Shown here: in pieces, positions 40,578 through 45,590 of the stretch
Position numbering within the stretch: the first letter of the stretch is position 1
Layout: each line of letters begins with the position of its first letter
Assembly (NCBI GenBank): GCA_017417465.1
Contig: JAFPZD010000068.1
Span: 1 to 45,590 of the forward strand
Direction of reading: 5' to 3'
From: Prevotella sp.
GTDB lineage: Bacteria > Bacteroidota > Bacteroidia > Bacteroidales > Bacteroidaceae
Length of the DNA: 45,590 nucleotides
Notes under the pieces: generated by a model
The model's database searches: none
What the model was told of the DNA's origin: nothing
Seen by the model: the letters and a program-made list of their open reading frames with translations, nothing else
Made by a program: the position numbers and the translations under genes

Positions 40578-42329
40578 TTACGGCTGGGCGAGCCACTCTC
40601 GGGGCGTCATGCCAGTGACTGACTTGAAGTTTCGGAAGAACGACGTCTCGTTGGCAAAGCCCGAAGCTGTAGAGAGCACCGTGCTCTTTATGTTTGGGTT
40701 GTCGCGAAGCAGCTGCTTGGCATGCTCGATGCGCAGGTTGTTGAGGAACTGCGAGAACGAGCATCCCTTGGTGGCCTTGACGCTGTCGGAGATGCTACGC
40801 TTGCTGGCTTTCAGAATTTCCGATACGTCGCTAAGCTTCAGCTCGCTGTTGAGGTAGAGTCGCTGGCTGGTCATCAGTGTGTCAAGCCGTTCGAAGAGGA
40901 GGGCTGCTGTTTCGTTGTAAACGGTGGGCTCTGAGTCATCGTCGGCATCACTCGGGTCGTCCTCGGTAGCATCGTCAAGGTCAGACGACGTTTCAATGGC
41001 GATTGTCGCACGCTGACGGCGACGTACCAAGAATACTGCGCAGGCGATGAGGAGCAGGGCTACCGCGAGGACGAGCCACACCCATGTAGCCGACAGCAGA
41101 CCGGCACCAGCAGGAGCCGTTTCTGGATTGAAACGGAAAAGCCACACGGTGTCGAAGGGCTTGTAGTTGCTGTCGTAGATGCCTCCGGCGATGAGCAGGT
41201 TGCCGTCGGGCGTCAGGACGGGTATCTGGTTTCCTATGTCGGGAATGGGGTCAGTGTAGTAAAGCGTCAGCTTGGCAGGGACGCTCGCGGGGCGGTCGTG
41301 CTCTGCGCTTGCCACCGCGGCGGCATAGTCGATGCAAAGGACGTAGTGGCGGAGTTCATTGTCGCCCCCTTTCAGATAAGCCTTGCCCGCCTGGCGGTCG
41401 GCAACGATGGGCGAGTAGTAGGTGATGTCGCCCAAGCTGCTGCGCGTAGGGACAGGCACGTCGGTGGGCAACAGTGTGAACACGGTGTCGCGCACCAGAA
41501 TGATGGCCATCTGCCCGCAGGAGTCTTGTGCGGCAATGAGGTTGGCGTAGACGCCTTTCTTCTCGTCGCCAACGAAGGCGCAGTTGCTGTCGTACAGAGA
41601 CTCGATGTTCAGCGGAGTCCACTGGGTCAGCAGCGGTGCATGGAAAGTACTGCCCTTCACACGGTCGACGATAGACGCATCGATGGGGTGGTAGCAAGTG
41701 TCTATCGGCGCAAAGATGAGAGCATCGTCGGCAGCCGAGTGGAGCATGTAGGGATGTCTGCGCTGCACCGTTGGGGTCTTGATGTGACGAAAGGCCGGTT
41801 GGGAGTCGTAAAGTTCGATGTCATCGCGGTAGTAGTGATTGCCGCTGATGGCCACCCGCCCGCTGTCGAGCTCGATGGCTGAGGCCAGGCTGCGCTTGGT
41901 GTCAAGGCATCCGAAACCCTCGAAGGTGTGGGTGGCGGGGTCGTAACGCTCTACCGTAAAAGTATGGCCAATGCCGAGCGCTTCGGAATGACCACCGAAC
42001 ACGAGCACTTGCCCCGAACGCAGCCCCACGACGGTGCCGTTGTCGTGGGTATAGACCATTTGCATGGTGTGCCAGCTGCCGTTGCTGAAGTATTCGGCCG
42101 TCTGAACGGGGACGAAGCCCGACGTGCGCCCGCCAATCACCGTGAGCTCGCCATTGGCATAGAGGGTGGTGTGGCCTGCGCGCGGCTCGTTCATGGGCGT
42201 GAGCCGTTCGGGCGACATCTTCACCTCAGGGCATGCTGCCGCTTGGTGGTTGTCGCTCATTGCCTTCAGGGGCAGCAGGGCGAGAAGGGTTAAAATAATA
42301 TAAGGTACGCGCATGCGAGAGTCAATCAT
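40578..42329 (-). CDS. Membrane-spanning regulator: periplasmic Kelch-type propeller plus cytoplasmic AraC DNA-binding domain
   Basis: 583 residues from the ATG at 42329 (an ATG at 42314 is also possible; the longer frame to 42377 starts upstream of the likely transcript start). An N-terminal signal or anchor (YIILTLLALLPLKAM) is followed by Kelch-like repeats (about 35-400; PRAGHTTLYANGELTVIGG, QVLVFGGHSEALGIG, GNLLIAGGIYD). A single membrane helix lies at about 410-437 (WVWLVLAVALLLIACAVFLV), then an acidic linker, then an AraC-type double helix-turn-helix at about 485-583 (ETSFFRNFKSVTGMTPREWL). The layout is that of a one-protein sensor that carries a periplasmic signal to DNA, like hybrid two-component sensors but without kinase modules. 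It lies upstream of the BspA-like/giant pair on the same strand and may regulate them; this is inferred from position. Confidence 0.85.
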   Translation of the reverse strand: MIDSRMRVPYIILTLLALLPLKAMSDNHQAAACPEVKMSPERLTPMNEPRAGHTTLYANGELTVIGGRTSGFVPVQTAEYFSNGSWHTMQMVYTHDNGTVVGLRSGQVLVFGGHSEALGIGHTFTVERYDPATHTFEGFGCLDTKRSLASAIELDSGRVAISGNHYYRDDIELYDSQPAFRHIKTPTVQRRHPYMLHSAADDALIFAPIDTCYHPIDASIVDRVKGSTFHAPLLTQWTPLNIESLYDSNCAFVGDEKKGVYANLIAAQDSCGQMAIILVRDTVFTLLPTDVPVPTRSSLGDITYYSPIVADRQAGKAYLKGGDNELRHYVLCIDYAAAVASAEHDRPASVPAKLTLYYTDPIPDIGNQIPVLTPDGNLLIAGGIYDSNYKPFDTVWLFRFNPETAPAGAGLLSATWVWLVLAVALLLIACAVFLVRRRQRATIAIETSSDLDDATEDDPSDADDDSEPTVYNETAALLFERLDTLMTSQRLYLNSELKLSDVSEILKASKRSISDSVKATKGCSFSQFLNNLRIEHAKQLLRDNPNIKSTVLSTASGFANETSFFRNFKSVTGMTPREWLAQP

Positions 42330-42346
42330 TCGGTAGAATTTGCGGG

Positions 42347-42377
42347 CAAAGATAAGGATTTTTTGTGACATACGCAA
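42347..42377 (-). promoter_or_regulatory. Promoter of the Kelch/AraC gene (TTG-N20-TATCTTTG)
   Basis: On the minus strand, TTG (42375-42377) and TATCTTTG (42347-42354) are 20 bp apart, 17 nt before the ATG at 42329. Confidence 0.7.
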
Positions 42378-42427
42378 TTATATCCTGAACTTTGTGACGT
42401 GTCTTTTGATTATTTTCACACTCAACA

Positions 42428-42459
42428 TTTGTGCGATTCGATTTTATTGCTTACTTTTG
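42428..42459 (+). promoter_or_regulatory. Promoter of the DUF4494 gene (TTTG-N20-TACTTTTG)
   Basis: TTTG ends at 42431 and TACTTTTG spans 42452-42459, with 20 bp between; the ATG at 42500 is 40 nt on. It is divergent from the Kelch/AraC promoter. Confidence 0.75.
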
Positions 42460-42499
42460 CGCCCCGAAACGTATCACACATATTATTCAAGAAAAGAAT

Positions 42500-42988
42500 A
42501 TGAGAAGCAGAACAGCAAACTGGTTTGAGTGCAAGATTCGTTATGAGAAGATCATGGACGACGGCTTGCAGAAGAAAGTGACCGAGGCCTACGTCGTTGA
42601 TGCCCTGAGCTTTAGCGAGGCCGAGGAACGAATCATTGAGGAAATGTCGTCGTACATCAGCGGCGAGTTCAACGTGACCGACATCAAGAAGGCGCCATAC
42701 GGTGAAATCTTCTTCGACGACGCACCGACGGCTGACCGCTGGTATAAGGCCAAGCTGCAGTTCATCACCTTGGACGAAAAGACCCAGAAGGAGAAACGTT
42801 CGAGCATCAACTATCTTGTTCAGGCCGGCTCGTTCAACGGTGCCGTGAAGAACATCGACGAGGTGATGGGTACCGGGATGAGCACTTATGAAATTGTGTC
42901 TGTGGCCGAGACGATGCTGATGGACGTCTACGAGCATTTGGCTACCAAGCCCAACGACGACAAACCGGAATTCGAAGAGCAGGCGTAA
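42500..42988 (+). CDS. DUF4494 protein
   Basis: 162 residues from the ATG at 42500; the open frame before it crosses the promoter. The start MRSRTANWFECKIRYEK and the segments YVVDALSFSEAEERIIEEM and GEFNVTDIKKAPYGEIF fit DUF4494, a small Bacteroidetes family. No signal peptide or membrane segment; predicted alpha/beta and cytoplasmic. Function unknown. The yggS-like gene begins 24 bp downstream, so the pair is probably cotranscribed, a pairing often seen in Bacteroidales as far as I recall. Confidence 0.9.
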   Translation: MRSRTANWFECKIRYEKIMDDGLQKKVTEAYVVDALSFSEAEERIIEEMSSYISGEFNVTDIKKAPYGEIFFDDAPTADRWYKAKLQFITLDEKTQKEKRSSINYLVQAGSFNGAVKNIDEVMGTGMSTYEIVSVAETMLMDVYEHLATKPNDDKPEFEEQA

Positions 42989-43012
42989 AGCGCCGACAAT
43001 CATTGTTTTTGT

Positions 43013-43687
43013 ATGGAATACCCAGTCAAAGAGAATCTGCACCGCGTGTGGGACGCCCTGCCGCAGGGCGTGCGTCTGGTGGCTGTCAGCAAGTTCCATC
43101 CTGAGGACTACGTGATGGCTGCCTACGACGAGGGGCAGCGTGTGTTCGGCGAGAGCCACGAGCAGGAGCTGGCGCGTAAGGTGCCGGCACTGCCGAACGA
43201 CATCGAGTGGCACTTCATTGGCCACCTGCAGACGAACAAGGTGAAATACATTGTGCCTTACATCGCCATGATTGAGGCGGTGGACTCACTGAAGCTGCTG
43301 CGCGAGATTGAGAAGCAGGCGGCGAAGGTCGACAGGGTGGTGAAGGTACTGCTGGAGCTGCACATCGCCGAGGAGGCTACGAAGTACGGGCTGACGCTCG
43401 ACGCCTGCCGCGAGCTGCTCAGTGGCGGCGAGTGGCGCACGATGGCTCATGTGCAGATCTGCGGGCTGATGATGATGGCGTCACTCACCGACGACGAGGC
43501 GCAGCTGGGGCGTGAGTTCCAGACGGCAGCCGACTTCTTCGACGAGGTGAAGCAGCAGTACTTTGCCGACGATGCTGCCTTCTGCGAGCGTTCGTGGGGC
43601 ATGAGCGACGACTACCTCATCGCCGTCCGTCACCACTCTACGATGGTGCGCATCGGCACCAGCATTTTCGGGCCGAGGGTGTATTAG
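43013..43687 (+). CDS. yggS: YggS/PLPBP-family pyridoxal phosphate homeostasis protein
   Basis: 224 residues. The PLP-binding lysine is K27 in RLVAVSKFHP. Other family motifs are VFGESHEQEL, IEWHFIGHLQTNKVKYI and CGLMMMASL. The C-terminus SWGMSDDYLIAV and VRIGTSIFGPR holds the phosphate-binding loop and matches the normal end. It is a fold-type III PLP protein without clear enzyme activity that buffers PLP levels and affects amino-acid metabolism. Second gene after DUF4494. Confidence 0.95.
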   Translation: MEYPVKENLHRVWDALPQGVRLVAVSKFHPEDYVMAAYDEGQRVFGESHEQELARKVPALPNDIEWHFIGHLQTNKVKYIVPYIAMIEAVDSLKLLREIEKQAAKVDRVVKVLLELHIAEEATKYGLTLDACRELLSGGEWRTMAHVQICGLMMMASLTDDEAQLGREFQTAADFFDEVKQQYFADDAAFCERSWGMSDDYLIAVRHHSTMVRIGTSIFGPRVY

Positions 43688-43730
43688 GCCCACCCCTGAC
43701 CCCTCCCGAGGGGAGTCTATATAGAATAAC

Positions 43731-43991
43731 TCAAGTTTCGCAAGCGATGAAAACGATGCGCAGCCAGCCCCGTAGGGGCATGACAATGGTAGCCAGCCAT
43801 TTCAATGGCTGGTATAAAGGGGCGTTAGAAGAGCGTGCCGTAGGTACGCGACAGCATTCAACCCTTGTCGCGTACCTACGCCACGCTCGCTACCCCAGCC
43901 CTGTGTACCGGCCATTAAAATGGCTGGCTACCATTGTCTGATGCCTACGGCATCGGCTGTGCAGAACTTACGCAAAACTTGCGAAACTTGA
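43731..43991. mobile_element. MITE-like nested inverted-repeat element, 261 bp
   Basis: The ends are perfect 14-bp inverted repeats, TCAAGTTTCGCAAG (43731-43744) and its complement (43978-43991). Inside are a 21-bp pair (43782-43802 with 43918-43938; core ATGGTAGCCAGCCATTT) and a further stem of about 22 bp (43831-43853 with 43866-43888; core CGTAGGTACGCGACA). No gene is carried. No clear target-site duplication is seen. It may be a MITE or a compound REP element. Confidence 0.55.
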
Positions 43992-44620
43992 ATAATTTGA
44001 AAGATTTGATTCGATTTGTCCTATTTCTCGGCGAAGCCGACTGGATTAGATGAGGCTATTATCTATTCCTTTGTTACTATCTTTGTTACTATGTTACTGT
44101 GTCTTCCCCCTTTGCTTTGTCTCCTCCCTTTCGGGGAGGCCGGGAGGGGTTTCACTTTGCGAAGCCTTTTGTTACTATTCTTGTTACTATGTTACTGTGT
44201 CTTTAACCATTAACCCTTAACCATTAACCATTCACCATCTTTGTTACTGTGTCTTTATACCCCCATACCCTGTCTTTATCCCCCTTCGCTTGCGAAGCCT
44301 TTTGTTACTATTCTTGTTACTATGTTACTGTGTCTTTAACCATTAACCCTTAACCATTCACCATCTTTGTTACTGTGTCTTTATACCCCCATACCCTGTC
44401 TTTATCCCCCTTCGCTTGCGAAGCCTTTTGTTACTATTCTTGTTACTATGTTACTGTGTCTTTAACCATTAACCCTTAACCCTTAACCATTCACCATCTT
44501 TGTTACTGTGTCTTTAAACTTTTACTCTGTCTCCCCCTTCCTTTGTTACTATTTTTGTTATTCTGTTACTGTGTCTTTAAACCCCATACTTTGTCTTTCT
44601 CCTTTACTATTTTCCCATCA
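43992..44620. repeat. Gene-free low-complexity region with 126-133-bp repeats
   Basis: Copies beginning GCGAAGCCTTTTGTTACT start at 44159, 44292 and 44418. Each contains TTGTTACTATGTTACTGTGTCTTTAA and a TTAACCA heptamer array (for example 44203-44237). A further diverged copy lies at 45510-45552. No coding potential was recognised. Confidence 0.85.
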
Positions 44621-44629
44621 AAAAATGAT

Positions 44630-44662
44630 ACAGCCGGACGCCTGCTGCAGGCATCCGGCTGT
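44630..44662 (-). terminator. Rho-independent terminator of the amidase gene
   Basis: ACAGCCGGA (44630-44638) pairs with TCCGGCTGT (44654-44662), with a GCCTG/CAGGC inner stem. On the minus strand the hairpin is followed by ATCATTTTTT, a proper U-run, about 55 nt after the amidase stop. Confidence 0.85.
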
Positions 44663-44716
44663 GTTATTGGTTGGCCGTAAGGTGTTTGAGGAAGTGTTAC
44701 TTTGTTGCCCCTCATG

Positions 44717-45127
44717 TCATAGCCGTGAATACTCTGTCGATGCCAGGAAACACGGACAGGCCTTGCTCACGTGCGGCAGCTCACAGTGCCCGATAATCTT
44801 AGCGTCGGGGTAGTCGAGCTTCAGCGACTGCAGCAGGTGCCAGAGTGAGGCTTTCTGTGCATCGGTACGCGTGTCCATGGGACGCCCGTGCTTATCGAGG
44901 CCTCCCTCGTAGCAGACGCCTATAGAGTGCTGATTGTAGTGCTTAGCATGTGCGCCTACGAGGTTCTCATGGCGTGTCTGGTACACCTTGCCGTCACGGG
45001 TGACATAGTAGTGGTAGCCGGTGAACCCGAAACGCGCTGCGTGGTCGGCAATAAGCTTCGTGACGGGGTAGGATCGGTCTTCGCGCGTCGCGCTGCAGTG
45101 AATAACAATTAAATCAATTCTTCGCAT
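44717..45127 (-). CDS. N-acetylmuramoyl-L-alanine amidase (Amidase_2, T7-lysozyme-like)
   Basis: 136 residues. The zinc ligands expected for the T7-lysozyme fold are H10 (IVIHCSAT), H114 (IIGHCE) and C124 (SKACPCF), with K122 as the catalytic lysine. GYHYYVTRDG and HSIGVCYEGGLD complete the family pattern. The usual aspartate after PCF is replaced by leucine, and the C-terminus is short but not clearly broken. It cleaves the bond between muramic acid and the stem peptide. No signal peptide, as in phage-type enzymes. In related genomes such genes commonly follow an HU-like DNA-binding gene and a tiny smalltalk gene; neither is visible in the 460 bp upstream, which hold repeats instead. Confidence 0.9.
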   Translation of the reverse strand: MRRIDLIVIHCSATREDRSYPVTKLIADHAARFGFTGYHYYVTRDGKVYQTRHENLVGAHAKHYNQHSIGVCYEGGLDKHGRPMDTRTDAQKASLWHLLQSLKLDYPDAKIIGHCELPHVSKACPCFLASTEYSRL

Positions 45128-45170
45128 ATTTTTGCATGTGTTTTTAGTGATTAATTAATGGCCAGATTTT

Positions 45171-45412
45171 GCATCGGTTCTACACGGTTTTTCATAGCCA
45201 GATTTTGCATCGGTTCTACACGGTTTTCATGGCTGGTTTTCGCATCGGTTCTACACGGTTTCCATGGCTGGTTTTTGCATCGGTTCTACACGGTTTTCAT
45301 GGCTGGTTTTCGCATCGGTTCTACACGGTTTTTCATAGCAGGTTTTCGCATCGGTTCTACACGGTTTTCATGGCTGGTTTTTGCATCGGTTCTACACAGT
45401 TTTTCATAGCCC
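45171..45412. repeat. Seven-unit tandem array, 35-36 bp
   Basis: Units beginning GCATCGGTTCTACACGGTT start at 45171, 45207, 45242, 45277, 45312, 45348 and 45383. The whole unit is conserved, including the TCATGGCTGGTTTT part, so there are no CRISPR-like spacers. The core is the reverse complement, with one mismatch, of the repeat at 4811-4860. Confidence 0.92.
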
Positions 45413-45590
45413 TTTGCCTCTCCTTGCTTTTTGCCAGCTAAGCCAGATCTTTTCTTCTGTTACTTTTTTTTGTTACTATGTTACTGTGTCTTTAACCTTC
45501 TTCGCTTGCGAAGCCTTTTGTTACTCTCTTTTGTTACTCTGTTACTGTGTTTTCTCAACTTTAATAAGTTGAGTAAGGAGGTGAGGAGTA
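45413..45590. other. End of window: no gene seen
   Basis: This stretch holds another copy of the GCGAAGCCTTTTGTTACT repeat and a small hairpin, CTCAACTT (45554-45561) with AAGTTGAG (45566-45573), followed by AAGGAGGTGAGGAG. The last could be a ribosome-binding site for a gene beyond the window. Confidence 0.5.

Noticed and set aside
45171-45412. CRISPR array
   Set aside because: The regularly spaced repeats have conserved sequence through the whole unit, so there are no unique spacers, and no cas gene is near.
45158-45441. Small proteins in the frames over the right-hand array
   Set aside because: All three plus-strand frames are open only because the 35-bp repeat lacks stops; there is no promoter or ribosome-binding site and no family resemblance.
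45128-45590. HU-like and smalltalk genes expected upstream of the amidase
   Set aside because: I looked for them on the minus strand and found only repeats; they may lie beyond the window or be lost.
1-45590. tRNA, rRNA or riboswitch genes
   Set aside because: I recognised no tRNA-like cloverleaf, rRNA segment or known riboswitch core by reading; a covariance-model search would settle this.

Overview
This window looks like a chromosomal segment of a GC-rich member of the Bacteroidales, most likely Prevotella or a close relative such as Segatella. The reasons are: (i) Bacteroidetes-type promoters (TTTG, about 20 bp, TAnnTTTG) in front of several genes; (ii) outer-membrane and KDO genes of a Gram-negative; (iii) a BspA-type leucine-rich-repeat surface protein with a C-terminal tail resembling type IX secretion signals; (iv) families typical of the phylum (DUF4494, DUF2490, DUF6057-like, TonB receptor with a carboxypeptidase-like N-domain); and (v) many short tandem repeats between genes. 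No rRNA or tRNA gene was recognised and no complete insertion sequence was seen.

Layout. 1-5.4 kb: the 3' part of a glycogen branching enzyme, a membrane protein, a PreA-like dihydropyrimidine dehydrogenase and kdsB, followed by a repeat array and a broken BRO-N phage gene. 5.4-11.1 kb: hemW, then a tight five-gene run (VTC-domain polyphosphate polymerase-like protein, DUF4956 membrane protein, DUF2490 barrel, beta-helix lipoprotein, LacI-type regulator). 11.1-17.4 kb, minus strand: dsbD, L-cysteine desulfidase and an AddB-like nuclease. 17.6-21.4 kb, minus strand: a TonB-dependent receptor with a collagen-like insert and a FemAB/GNAT-like transferase. 21.5-24.0 kb, plus strand: nitroreductase, DUF2520 Rossmann protein, kdsC and maf in an overlapping or closely spaced run. 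24.0-26.6 kb: an acidic-tailed unknown protein, a polypyrimidine repeat tract and rarA. 26.7-42.3 kb, minus strand: a membrane-spanning Kelch/AraC regulator, repeat arrays, a 1571-residue BspA-like protein with a dockerin, and a 2804-residue protein with a cohesin-like N-terminus and a dockerin C-terminus. 42.4-43.7 kb: DUF4494 and YggS. 43.7-45.6 kb: repeat-rich DNA around a phage-type amidase.

Two groups stand out. The first is the pair of giant secreted proteins: the larger carries both halves of a possible cohesin-dockerin pairing and its neighbour carries a second dockerin, which suggests a self-assembling surface structure that the upstream Kelch/AraC protein might control. The second is the VTC/DUF4956/DUF2490/beta-helix operon, an envelope or polyphosphate-related system with no assigned function. 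The window is also unusually rich in arrays with fixed units (7, 22, 35 and 66 bp), some of which run into coding sequence.
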